DNA of 64,000 nt from JANXQG01 sp963719885. GTDB lineage: Bacteria; Planctomycetota; Planctomycetia; Pirellulales; Thermoguttaceae. Below are positions 16,995 through 26,143 of the stretch, one piece after another. Numbering within the stretch: position 1 is the stretch's first letter; the number at the start of each line of letters is the position of its first letter. Both the position numbers and the translations under genes were made by a program. The DNA lies in contig CAVRDP010000010.1 of assembly GCA_963719885.1 (NCBI GenBank), positions 186,001 to 250,000 on the forward strand. Reading direction: 5' to 3'. The notes beneath the pieces were generated by a model, which saw nothing but the letters and a program-made list of their open reading frames with translations, was not told where the DNA came from and did not search any database.

Positions 16995-18880
16995 ATGCCA
17001 ATCAAGAGACTGTTCTGGACAAATGCCATCTTGGCGGGAATCGCCGCGTCGTCGTGGGCTTCGGATACCGCAGGTCCGGACTACCTGAAGGTCAAGGACC
17101 TGTCGCCGGTAAAGATCCTGGCCACGCCGCAGCACGCCCCGGTGGTATTGGTGAGCGACGGACAGCCCAAGGCCAAGGTCTACGTCGCGGTGGAGAAGCC
17201 CAGCGCAACCTTGGACATCCTGGTGAAGGAACTGGTGGCGGCGGTCAAGTTGTCCACCGGCGCCGAGTTGGAGATCGTCAAGAAGATGCCCGCGGGCAGC
17301 GTGGCGGCAATCGTGATTGGCGACTGCGCCGCCTCGCGGGCGGCCGGCATCGAAGCTGGCGCCATCCCCGTCGAGGGTTTCGTCATCAAAACGGCGCCTA
17401 ACCGCGTGTTCCTCGTCGGCAGCACGATCAAGCTGCAGGAGGTCGTCGATTTTAACGGCCCTTACGGCAACGAGGGGACGGCGTGGGCGCTGGCCGACTT
17501 CCTCGAGCGGTTCCTCGCCGTACGCTGGTACTGGCCGGTAAATGCCGGCGGCCGCAGCGTCGTGCGGGCCGGGCGCTGGAGGTCCGACCGGCGCACTACA
17601 GCGACCGGCCGGTGTTCCAGAAGCGCGAATGCTTCCCCGCGTACGGCTACGATGTGCCCCGCGACGGCGCACCACTCCTCAAGAGCGCCATTCCGGCGGG
17701 CGTCGCCAAGCTCGACACGTCCGTGATGCTGGCGGGCCTGCGCAGCGGCAACAGTTGCCGCTACATGATCAAGGTCCACATGCCCCAAAATATCTGGCAA
17801 GACCAGAAGCTGGTCGACACGCACCCGGAAATGTTCAAACTGACGAAGGACGGCAAGAGGAACTACAGCCAGCTCTGCTACGGTTCGCAGTCGACCCTTG
17901 ACTTCCTCTTGGCCGGTTGTGCGGCTGTCTGGGACAAGAAGGCCAACGCCATGGCGCCTTGGTGCGGTCACGGCGCCAGTTGGGTCACCACGACCTGCGT
18001 CACCCTCTCTCCCTGCGACGAGCCGGTCGACTGCTGCTGCCAGAACTGCAGGAAGCTCTATGACCCCAACGGCGGCAACCGCGGTACGGGATCAAAGATC
18101 ATGGGCGTATTCCTCAAGAAGTTCGCCGACGAGGTCAAGCGCCGCTGGCCCGGCAAGAAGGTCCTGTACCTGCCGTACTGGAACTACACCGTGTTCCCCA
18201 AGGGCCTTGATCTGCCCGACAACATCGAGATCCAGATGTGCACCATGTCCTTCGCGATGATGCGCCAGCCGACCTGCGCGGAGAGATAGAGCGGTGCATG
18301 AGGGACTGGAGCGAGCAGGTCAAGGGCAAGATCCAGACATGGGAGTACCACCACCGCACGATCGAGTACCCGGGCGTCTACATCCAGTACCCGCACCTGG
18401 TCAAGGACTACTACCAGAAGAATCGCGAAGTGCTGATCGGCTCGTTCCTCAACGGCGGTGGGATCACCGACTGGACCGTGGGCGCCCCCACGCATTACCT
18501 GCTGATGAAGGTCCTGTGGAACCCGGATCTGGACGTGGATGCGGCGTGGGATGAGATGTGCGAGCGGCAGTTCGGAAAGGCCGCCGGCACCGCCGCGAGC
18601 TGCTGAAGCTGGCCGCCGACCGCTGGGAGAACGCTCCCTGGAGCATCGAGAAGCGGGGAGGCATGGACGACATGGGCTACCTGGAGCCCTCGATCTACCG
18701 CGAAACCTGGCCGAGCGATGTGGTTGCCAAGATGACGGCGCTGTGGCAGAAGGGGCGCGATGAACTCAAGGATGATCCGGCCGCGCTTCAGAGGTTCATG
18801 TACGTGACCTGGAAGATGGAGAAATTCGCCGATGAGGTCCGGGCCAAGTCGGCCCCGACCCGGCGCCCGGCGCTCCCTAA
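16995..18880 (+). CDS. DUF4838-type glycosidase-like secreted protein (three frameshifts)
   Basis: Four consecutive frames make one protein of about 628 residues. The signal peptide (LFWTNAILAGIAASSWA) and N-terminal alpha/beta domain (KLSTGAELEIVKKMP, GNEGTAWALADFLERFLAVRWYWP) resemble the hexosaminidase-like N-terminal domain. The body follows (HYSDRPVFQKRECFPAYGYDV, CDEPVDCCCQNCRKLY, VLYLPYWNYTVFP), then EIERCMRDWSEQ and ITDWTVGAPTHYL, ending with LLKLAADRWEN. Breaks lie near 17570, 18280 and 18590, each a loss of one base, the first in a G run. The family probably degrades polysaccharide. Frame loss may be a sequence error, since codon use stays normal throughout. Confidence 0.75.
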
Positions 18881-19307
18881 AACGACGCGGCAATTACAGT
18901 GGCCTCTTCTCCCCCATGACCGTCACCACCACGGTGCAGCGGCGGGGCCGGACATCGCACTCCATGTGGAATATATCACAGCGTCTGTGGCCGGAAGTAG
19001 AAAACCTGTGGGGCACAATAATACTGATCGTGGAGGTTCAGCCGATGCCGAGGGGCCTGATCGGCCTCCTTCCAGTCAGCGAAGTTCAGATACTCGATGT
19101 CCTATCCAACGCATGGATCGCCTGCAACGCGCCCACCGGCAAGCAAGTTCCAGGTCCATCAGACGATCCATGGATCAACGATCCGCACCTACGGGGCGAG
19201 CAGTCCCAGGAATTTGATGCGGGCTTGATCCAGATCAAGGCCCTTTGGCTGCTCGTCACGTAGGATTCAGTAAAACGAACTGACAAACATTTCTCAAGGA
19301 GCATACG
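18881..19307. other. Intergenic stretch, nothing recognised
   Basis: One long rightward open frame crosses part of this stretch (to 19263), but it has no clear start, domain or composition of a gene. The stretch ends with CAAGGAG, the ribosome binding site of the next small ORF. Confidence 0.45.
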
Positions 19308-19445
19308 ATGAAACCCACTGAAATGCACATGGGCCTGGGCATGCACAAGAAATACTTGCTTCTGGCGGACGAATTGGCAAACCGCTTCGGCGTGACGCGG
19401 ACGGTCGGCATTTGCAGCCGGGCCTGCGGTTGTCATCATGGCTGA
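19308..19445 (+). CDS. 45-residue Cys/His-rich small protein overlapping the YgbA-like gene
   Basis: Begins MKPTEMHMGLGMHKKYLL, continues with the helix LADELANRFGVTRTVGI and ends CSRACGCHHG, a cluster of three Cys and two His that could bind a metal. CAAGGAG precedes the ATG by six to seven bases. It overlaps the next start by eight bases, implying translational coupling. No family recognised. The pairing with a nitrous-oxide/NO-responsive protein suggests a metal or redox role, which is inference. Confidence 0.6.
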   Translation: MKPTEMHMGLGMHKKYLLLADELANRFGVTRTVGICSRACGCHHG

Positions 19446-19785
19446 TTCGCGCAACAAGGCAGCGGCGCGGTTGGCCCGCGAGAGACGGACCATTCTGGCG
19501 ATGGTGCGGATATACTGTCGGGCTCACCACGCTGGCAGCGGCTTCCTCTGCGATGAATGCCAATCCCTTCACGACTATGCCCTGGGCCGTCTGGATCGCT
19601 GCCCTTACGGGGCCGCGAAGACGACCTGCGCCCGTTGCCCGACCCACTGCTACAAGTCCGCCATGAGAGCTCAGATCAAGGTCATCATGCGTTATGCCGG
19701 TCGGCGAATGCTGGTTCGCCATCCTATTCTTGCCCTGTTCCACATGCTGGATGCTTGGTGGAGGCCCGGCAAGCAATCCCGTTAG
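19438..19785 (+). CDS. YgbA_NO (nitrous-oxide-stimulated promoter) family protein
   Basis: 115 residues. The family pattern is clear: RERRTILAMVRIYCRAHH, CDECQSLHDYALGRLDRCPYG, TTCARCPTHCYK, and the C-terminal MRYAGRRMLVRHPILALFHML. The cysteines (CxxC, CP, CxxCPxHC) probably bind a metal. E. coli YgbA is induced by nitric oxide and has been tied to recovery from nitrosative stress; the molecular function is unclear. The start ATG overlaps the upstream small ORF. It is isolated from other denitrification or NO genes in the window. Confidence 0.85.
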   Translation: MADSRNKAAARLARERRTILAMVRIYCRAHHAGSGFLCDECQSLHDYALGRLDRCPYGAAKTTCARCPTHCYKSAMRAQIKVIMRYAGRRMLVRHPILALFHMLDAWWRPGKQSR

Positions 19786-19848
19786 CAGTCGGTTATCGAC
19801 TTGTGCCCCTCACGTGCCGCCCAGCACTCGGTAACTTGCAAACTGGCG

Positions 19849-21723
19849 TTAGAACCCCTCCTTAGGATGTTGGTTGCGCAGCATGCGATGGCAGCGGTCG
19901 CGGAGATCCGCGGCGAACGCGCGAACGTCCGGGTCGCGGGTATCCTGGAAAACGATCTCCTGCAAGACGGCCTTGACGTACTGGCGGCAGCGCGAGACAC
20001 GCTCGTCCTGCTCGTTTCCCAGGTCCCGGATCTTGCCGATCGACGCGACATCCGCATACTGGTCCGCCTTGACTTTCCGGATAAGCTCGGGAATGCGGTC
20101 CTTCCAGTAGGCCTCGGAATTCGGACCCTCGAACTTGTGTCGGCCAAGATCGGAGTTGAGTCGCCCGAGGTGCGCCAGGGCCAGGTCGGCGATCGGCTTG
20201 ACCTTGCGGTTTTTGGCCGATTCCCGTTTGCAGAACGCGTCCGCGTCGGTGCCCCACTTCCTATACTCCCGCAAGCGATCATGGATGGCATGCACGAAGT
20301 ACCACATGTCCTCGATGGCTTGGATCAGGTGGGTCTTCGTTTTCTCGTCGAACGGCACGAACGTGCCGTCGTCCTTCCTCTTGATTTGGCGGACAATAGG
20401 AGAAATATGGGCATCCCACAGCCCGCAGGTGGCATAGGCCAGCGTCTGACGGTCGCCGCCTGCCTGTCTCGGCTTCACGCCCGCAAGGTCGAGGATGTAT
20501 TCGCAGGGGCCCTGCCCCAGCGTCTCGCGCATCAGGTCGACGGGCGTGAAGACATCGAGCGGCGTGGCCGCATTGCGGCCCAACGGGTAGATGATCACGC
20601 GCTCGTACACGTGGGGCTGCTTGCGCTTCCTCTTGTCGACGTAAAGGCACAGCCGGACCTCATCGCCTTTGAAAACTGCCGGGTAGATGAAAAAGCTCGC
20701 GAGCGACTCCTGCCAGATCTGTGGGGCGTCTTCGTTACCCTTCTCCCACCACCGCATGCCCTGCTTCCACCAGTCCGCATTTCTCGCGCTGCTGGTGGCG
20801 GCAAGGAATCGCGTGTCAAGGACGTCGTCGCTCTCCTTGTGAGCGGCGTCGGTGCTCCTGAAATCGAAGGACTGATTGCGGGCGGGCCAGTCGAGGAGTC
20901 GCTTGCCCTCGGCGACGATAAAGTCTCCTCGCCACTTCGCCTCGAAGGGCCGCTTCCACGCGATCGCCGTGGGTTTGTACGCCGGCAAGGCGGAAGCGTC
21001 TTCATCATGCCAGACGCCTTTCTGCTCGATGACTCCGATGTAGACGGGCTTGTTCTGAAACTCGATCCGCGCCGCGGAGATTCGGCGTGCCTTGCCTTCG
21101 CCGACAAAGACCAGGTCAACCTGCGGCTCCGCCCCTCCCTTTTCATCCTTGGGCGCCTTCCCGGTGATGCCCGCCTTGATCTGCTTGAGTCTGCCCGGCC
21201 AGATGCACATCACCATCGTGTTCCCGCCTTCAAGGAACTGGAGAAGGAAGTTCTCCGCGGGCACGGTAAGTGTGGGCATGGCGAGATGCACGGGGTCGAA
21301 GACCACGTCATCGGCAAACAGATCGGGCAAGACGGCGAAGCGTGCCCCGGTCCTGACCTCCACGCTTGCCGCGGTCTTGCCCGGGCTAATCGTAACGATG
21401 CCGCCGACCCCGAGGCAGAACTCGGCCTCGGCACTCCCCGTGCTGACTCGCAATGACTTCCTGTCGGAATTGGTCTCCGTAACGATAACCCCACGAATGG
21501 GCGCCGCCTGCGCCGCGCCCCGTGCCAGGACGGCAAGCTCCATGCGTTTGCCGCCCACCCCGGACGTGGAATACACCGCTACGCCAGTTTGGCCGGGCGC
21601 TGCGGCCAGGCGAAGCCCCACGCCCTCTAATGTGACTTCACTCTGGGCCTGGACCGAAACTGCCACGCCCCACACCAGGAGCGGGGCGATCAAGGAAGCT
21701 CTCAACACGCGTTTGGATTTCAT
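19849..21723 (-). CDS. Large secreted protein of unknown family
   Basis: 624 residues with a signal peptide (VLRASLIAPLLVWGVAVSVQAQ). The front 200 residues are beta-rich (VTLEGVGLRLAAAP, GIVTISPGKTAASVEVRTG). A middle region has long conserved-looking charged blocks (WWKQGMRWWEKGNEDAPQIW) and the C-terminal 120 residues look helical (WYFVHAIHDRLREYRKWG, KVKADQYADVASIGKIRDL). No catalytic motif recognised. AAAGGA precedes the ATG at 21723; an earlier in-frame ATG at 21846 would place 41 residues before the signal peptide and is rejected. Its composition is typical of the host. Confidence 0.75.
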   Translation of the reverse strand: MKSKRVLRASLIAPLLVWGVAVSVQAQSEVTLEGVGLRLAAAPGQTGVAVYSTSGVGGKRMELAVLARGAAQAAPIRGVIVTETNSDRKSLRVSTGSAEAEFCLGVGGIVTISPGKTAASVEVRTGARFAVLPDLFADDVVFDPVHLAMPTLTVPAENFLLQFLEGGNTMVMCIWPGRLKQIKAGITGKAPKDEKGGAEPQVDLVFVGEGKARRISAARIEFQNKPVYIGVIEQKGVWHDEDASALPAYKPTAIAWKRPFEAKWRGDFIVAEGKRLLDWPARNQSFDFRSTDAAHKESDDVLDTRFLAATSSARNADWWKQGMRWWEKGNEDAPQIWQESLASFFIYPAVFKGDEVRLCLYVDKRKRKQPHVYERVIIYPLGRNAATPLDVFTPVDLMRETLGQGPCEYILDLAGVKPRQAGGDRQTLAYATCGLWDAHISPIVRQIKRKDDGTFVPFDEKTKTHLIQAIEDMWYFVHAIHDRLREYRKWGTDADAFCKRESAKNRKVKPIADLALAHLGRLNSDLGRHKFEGPNSEAYWKDRIPELIRKVKADQYADVASIGKIRDLGNEQDERVSRCRQYVKAVLQEIVFQDTRDPDVRAFAADLRDRCHRMLRNQHPKEGF

Positions 21724-22302
21724 CAGATGTCCTTTCGACCTAGTGCGGAAAATACCCAGTTTCGCCCTCCGTCGCGGTCCGTGCAAGGCGGGGGATCGAG
21801 TTGCAGGGAGACCGAGGGGCCGCTTCAGCCAAAATCGATTGCTCATCGCCGTGTAACCCCGGCCTGCTACAATGGCCGTCCAGTCCCGCAGAAGAGTTCG
21901 CGAGCAGGCCTGCCAACGGTAAGGCTTGCTGTCGCTCAGTAGTCCTACTTTTTGTCGGAAGGTATACTACGTCCAGCGATACATTCTCTTGCCGCCATCT
22001 CAACCATTCCCAACCCGAGCCGCCGCCACCGGCCACGTCCCTACACCCTCCCCAGCTTTTTCGGTGCTGCACCCGTTTGGGGCATTAGCTCTCGCCCGGC
22101 TGCTAGTCATGGGGCCACGGAGCCCGCAACACCCCAGGCCGTCTGGCCAGCCCTACCCTCGCCGTGCTATAATAAAAGTCGGCCGCGAAGTGCGCGACGC
22201 AGCCGGTCCCGAGGCACGAGACAATCGGTTGGCCAGTGTCGATGGGAATCTCCAGCGACCAAGTCCCCAATGCCTGGAATCGAGAGCATCAGGAGAGGTT
22301 CC
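21724..22302. other. Divergent intergenic stretch with promoters
   Basis: This gap lies between the secreted protein (leftward) and the DUF1559 gene (rightward). It has no recognised gene. Two rightward extended -10-like boxes are seen: TGCTACAAT near 21866 and TGCTATAAT near 22165. Confidence 0.5.
22165..22173 (+). promoter_or_regulatory. Extended -10 promoter element (TGCTATAAT) upstream of the DUF1559 gene
   Basis: A perfect TATAAT (22168-22173) with the TGn extension 5' of it. No good -35 is seen at 17 bp, as is usual for extended -10 promoters. It lies 130 bp before the DUF1559 start. Confidence 0.4.
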
Positions 22303-23342
22303 ATGTTGCGTTATCAAGTGAGCCATGACGTCCCGGGGCGAAGCAGCGGTTTCACCCTGGTAGAGTTGCTGGTGGTCATAACGATCATCGGGATTCTCAT
22401 CGGCATGCTGTTGCCGGCCGTGAATTCTGCCGCGGGAGTCCGGCCGCAGTGCCCAGTGCAAGAACAACCTGAAGCAAATGGGAACGGCCTGCCTGGCCCA
22501 CGAAGAAGCCCAGGGAATTTATCCCACGGGCGGGTGGGGTTGGTACTGGGTTGGCGACCCGGACCGCGGCTATGGCGTCCAGCAACCGGGCGGATGGATC
22601 TACAATATTCTCCCCCATACGGAAATGAATGCCTTGCACGACTTGGGGCGATACGGTAGTGCCAGTGTGAAGCAGGCAGCGGTTCTGCAATTGGTTAGCA
22701 CTGCCTTGCCATTCACCCATTGCCCCACGCGGCGCCGGGCTGCTCTCTGGCCCATGGACTGGGGGACGAACTATGTCGGAAGTAACTCGGGCGGAGTTAC
22801 TGCGCCCAGCGGTTTTTTGGTGGCAAGGACTGATTACGCGGTCAATGTTGGCGACGTGCAACAAGACGAACTCGGACCAGGCCCGTCAACTGGGGCGGAC
22901 TCCTTGCCAGCGATCCAAAACCAGACCCAACTCAACTATTTTGGCACGCGTCTCTCAACCAACATGACGACGTTCCACGGCATCGTCTTCGAGCAAAGCA
23001 CGATTCGAAAGGACGACATCACGGACGGCCTCTCCCAAACGATCTTGGTCGGCGAAAAGTACCTTGCCGAAAGCTCCTACGGTACGGGCAACGTAGGGGC
23101 CGATAACGAAAACGAGTATGTCGGCATGGACAACGACATCGGCCGCACGACCTACAGGCGCCAATGCAGGATCGGTGGGGCGTAGATGATGGCTTTGCCT
23201 TCGGCAGCGCAACTCCAACGCCGCCAACTTCGTACTCTGTGACGGCTCGGTAATGACCGTCAACTATAGTGTCAATGCGGAAACCTTCCGCCGGCTCGGC
23301 ACACGCGCCGAAGGCATACCCGTGGACATGTCGCAACTGTAA
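22303..23342 (+). CDS. DUF1559 prepilin-like protein (several frameshifts)
   Basis: N-terminal pilin-type methylation motif GFTLVELLVVITIIGILIGM after a short basic leader. Then comes the DUF1559 body in shifted frames: CLAHEEAQGIYPTGGWGWYW, HCPTRRRAALWPM, TTFHGIVFEQSTIRKDDITD, ILVGEKYLA and finally SNAANFVLCDGSVMTVNYSV ending VDMSQL. About four one-base losses (two near 22430-22460, others near 23155 and 23205) break it. AGGAGAGG precedes the ATG at 22303. DUF1559 proteins are numerous in planctomycetes and are thought to be type-II-pseudopilin-like surface proteins. Errors or true decay cannot be told apart here. Confidence 0.8.
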
Positions 23343-23703
23343 TCTTGTGCATTGCCGGTGGAATAGGTTGTATAGGCACCGTGACGGCCCTCCGACTACA
23401 CCCGCCACGTCGCGGCCGGGCATCCTTTACGTCGTGGCCGCCTGCCCTGCCCTTCGGCCGTGCCGTCGATCATCGGCCGCGAGGGGTTCTGGGGCTCCGC
23501 TGCGCTAAAGGCCGGCGGCGATCGTGACATTATCTCTGGGCGGGCTCAGAGCGGGCTGGGGGCGGATGGGAGGTCAGCGGGAAACCCACGCCGTATTGAC
23601 GAAGACATAACGGAGACAGTCGCGAAGATTCGTGATACACTGACGCCTATCCGACGCACGACCCGGCCGCGTCGAATCGGCATCGAATGTTATAATTGCT
23701 CCC
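23343..23703. other. Intergenic stretch with a promoter close to the next start
   Basis: No gene recognised. A perfect TATAAT with TGn extension (23688-23696) lies only eight bases before the ATG at 23704, so the following transcript would be nearly leaderless if this box is used. Confidence 0.45.
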
Positions 23704-24467
23704 ATGGGCTTGGACTTGTTGGATGTCGCTTTTCGCGTGGAGAAGACGTTTGGCATCTCCCTGGCCGCAAGCGACTTTGAGCAACTGGCCCGCGAGCGCG
23801 ATGTCGTCGTAGGCGATCTGTACGAACTGATTCTTCGCAAGATCCGCGCCCACGATACCGTGCGGACCGACGTTCGCCTGAACTTCGCCGTCTGGGAGGA
23901 ATTGCGGCAAAAGATTGGCTACGCGGCCGGCGTCGCGGTCGACGATGTGCAATTGAAGACGCCGCTGGAGACGCTCTTTCCGCTGGAAACGCGCCGCATG
24001 GCTTGGGAAGCTTTGCGGGCAGCGGGCCCGTACCGCATCGCCACGCTGGACTACCCCTGGGCCGTCCGCCCGATCGGCCTTTTACTGGCGGCCGCGATGG
24101 CCCTGGTCGAGCAGTTTCGCATTTGGCAAATTCCGGCGCCATCTGGCTGTGGCCTATCTTGGGGTTGTTTGGGATCTGGATGTTTGCTGAGACGTATGGC
24201 AAGATGATGTGGATCTTGGCGGGATGGCGGCTTCGCTTCCCGCTTGGGATGAAGACCGTCAAAGACCTGGTGCGGGACGTTTTGAGGAACAACTCTGAGG
24301 CGATCGTCGTGGCCAAACAGGGCGCGGGCGGAGACTACATCCCAGTTGACGACCGCTGCATTGCCGTCTGGCAGCAGCTTCGGCAGATTCTGTCCGATGC
24401 GCTGGGCGTGAACATCGAGAAAGTAACGCTGGAGAGTCGTCTGGTGGCCGATCTGGGCGCAAGTTGA
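23704..24467 (+). CDS. Membrane-associated acyl-carrier-protein-like protein (one frameshift)
   Basis: The first part, MGLDLLDVAFRVEKTFGISL with TVGDLY-like VVVGDLYELILRKI, resembles the C-terminal half of an acyl carrier protein. A middle domain (AVWEELRQKIGYAAGVAVDDV) leads to two hydrophobic segments (PIGLLLAAAMALVEQF, IWLWPILGLFGIWMF) with a one-base loss near 24140 between them. The last part (VWQQLRQILSDALGVNIEKV, RLVADLGAS) is the N-terminal half of an ACP ending at its DLGA(D)S site. So the ACP halves are in swapped order or belong to two domains cut by stops. Related membrane-bound ACP-like proteins occur in planctomycetes; the function is unknown. Confidence 0.65.
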
Positions 24468-24704
24468 AACGAGAAACGCTCGTCCTGCCATGCCCGGCTA
24501 CTAGCCGGGGCAGAGGACGCCCCCAGTGGCGAACTCCTGGCCGAAGCCCAGGCCCTGCAAAACGCGTTCTACGACCTGGACGCCAAGACGAGGCGGGCTG
24601 TTGCGCTGGACGATCTGCTGATGGCCGTGAGCGTGGAGACGCTGGAGCACGAGGAGGATTGCAGGTGCGGGCTTTGCACGGCGCTGGAGGCTGTTGGTGG
24701 GTGA
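24468..24704 (+). pseudogene. Coding remnant in frame with the ACP-like gene
   Basis: After the TGA at 24465-24467 the same frame stays open for 78 codons to the TGA at 24702. It becomes clearly protein-like from GELLAEAQALQNAFYDLDAK to VETLEHEEDCRCGLCTALEA. No good start is present. A hairpin GCCCGGCTA/TAGCCGGGGC near 24491 lies between the stop and the coding-like part. It may be the tail of the ACP-like gene cut off by the stop, or a remnant of another gene. Confidence 0.4.
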
Positions 24705-24770
24705 AGGCGGCCGCCTGCCCGGTCAACAGCTAGATTGAGCCCGCCCGTGGTTGGAGGAAATCGAAAATGT

Positions 24771-25721
24771 TCAAAACTGATCGATTTCCACCGGCAGTCC
24801 GTCGTTGATCGTTGCCAGGCGGCGTAAAGTTTCGGCGTCGATTTTCGTGGGGAGGCCTCGTACGGTGCCGTCCGCCAGGGCGACATTGAAACTGGCCACG
24901 TGCCCGATCTGCCCTCCGGATTGGAGTCGCGAGACAAGCTCGTCGAGCGTAATGTCGCGCGGCTCTGTCCAAGGGATTTTTAGGCCATACACCTCGATCA
25001 CCAGAATGGTTTTCGAGAGTCCATCGGTGACGTCAGCGGTCCGAGTTCCCGGCGACCCCGGCACGCCGCCGACCGTATTTTGCCCCGTAATCATCACATA
25101 ACTTGTCTCCCCGTCGGCAGCACTGCTATCACTGGGACAGCGAAATACACGCGGCATTGGTTTGACGATGTCGAGATTCTTGGGGCTATTCCACGGTTGC
25201 TTCGGATCGTACCGACCGTAAAGCGAGTCCCGCTCCATATACGGCAAAATGGCGATGCGCCAACTCATCAGCGGCCTGCCGTTGTCATCGATGGTCGCTG
25301 CTGGAGGAAATCGCCCGTGTTTGCTCTCGTAGGTAAATAATGCAAGACAGATCTGCTTGAGTTGGTTCGAACACGATGCCCGTCGCCCAGCCTCGCGCAC
25401 GTCCTCAACGGCCTGCGTGATGGCCGTCTCTTTGATTTCGGCTGCACGTCGCCCAGCCATAACGGCTGGAAACAGCAAGAAAGCCAGCATACTGCCACAA
25501 ACCAGTAGTACGGCACAACCGGCCGCAAGGATCAAGACCCAAGGAAGACCGGACTTCCGCGCAGTATCTTGCGCGAGCTGCGGTGGCAGTCGCGCGACGC
25601 CGGAAGTCTGCGGAACGATCACGGTTACTCCGCAAGAGGCACACGTGCCGCGACGACCCGCAAACTCAGGTCCGACGCTGCTCTGTTCTTTGCACAGTGG
25701 ACAAGTGAAAGTTATAGACAT
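24771..25721 (-). CDS. Zinc-ribbon, membrane-anchored DUF1559 protein
   Basis: 316 residues. Residues 1-40 form a zinc ribbon (FTCPLCKEQ ... GTCASCGV). A membrane segment (WVLILAAGCAVLLVCGSMLAFLLF) follows at about 60-83, then the DUF1559 domain (ASCSNQLKQICLALFTYESK, FPPAATIDDNGRPLMSWRIA, ILPYMERDSLY, RVFRCPSDSSA, VALADGTVRGLP). Unlike typical DUF1559 proteins it lacks a prepilin leader, so it should sit in the inner membrane with the ribbon in the cytoplasm. CAGGAG precedes the ATG at 25721. The frame is intact. Confidence 0.88.
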   Translation of the reverse strand: MSITFTCPLCKEQSSVGPEFAGRRGTCASCGVTVIVPQTSGVARLPPQLAQDTARKSGLPWVLILAAGCAVLLVCGSMLAFLLFPAVMAGRRAAEIKETAITQAVEDVREAGRRASCSNQLKQICLALFTYESKHGRFPPAATIDDNGRPLMSWRIAILPYMERDSLYGRYDPKQPWNSPKNLDIVKPMPRVFRCPSDSSAADGETSYVMITGQNTVGGVPGSPGTRTADVTDGLSKTILVIEVYGLKIPWTEPRDITLDELVSRLQSGGQIGHVASFNVALADGTVRGLPTKIDAETLRRLATINDGLPVEIDQF

Positions 25722-25883
25722 GACTGGAACTCCTGTATAAAACAGACGCTTCTTCAAACCTCCCCTGCGTCATCCTACGCCGGTGATGCTATCGCAGCAG
25801 GAACGGAAATGCAAGTGGCGGTTACCCTCCCGAAAACCATCGAAAAGGTATCCGCTCACGACTTATCCTAAAAAGGTATCCGA

Positions 25884-25930
25884 TAAAAACAATACAAGCC
25901 TTGACGCAACTTGCTGCCACGTCAAGGCTT
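25884..25930 (-). terminator. Intrinsic terminator downstream of tRNA-Gly
   Basis: Perfect 11-bp stem AAGCCTTGACG/CGTCAAGGCTT (25896-25906 with 25920-25930), followed on the minus strand by a T-rich run. It begins eight bases after the tRNA 3' end. Confidence 0.85.
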
Positions 25931-25937
25931 ATGTAAA

Positions 25938-26009
25938 GCGGGAGACGGAACTCGAATCCGCGACATCCAGCTTGGGAAGCTAGCGCTCTACCAACTGAGC
26001 TACTCCCGC
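25938..26009 (-). tRNA. tRNA-Gly (anticodon CCC)
   Basis: A complete 72-base cloverleaf without encoded CCA. The acceptor stem is GCGGGAG/CTCCCGC, the D arm GCTC-AGTTGGTA-GAGC, the anticodon stem CTAGC/GCTGG with loop TTCCCAA (anticodon CCC), and the T arm GCGGA-TTCGAGT-TCCGT. Reads GGG glycine codons. A promoter is upstream and a terminator downstream. Confidence 0.97.
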
Positions 26010-26047
26010 ACGAATTGGGGGAGCGGCCGAACCGCCCCGCATCCTTA

Positions 26048-26077
26048 AATATACACCGTTTTGTCGGGGGCGTGCAA
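26048..26077 (-). promoter_or_regulatory. Promoter of tRNA-Gly
   Basis: On the minus strand TTGCAC (26072-26077), an 18-base spacer and TATATT (26048-26053) lie about 40 bp before the tRNA 5' end. Confidence 0.55.
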
Positions 26078-26143
26078 GGAGGGCGAAATCGGCGTTGGCA
26101 GGAGCGCTGCCAGCCGGAAAAATTACAGCCGCCCGCCAAAACC

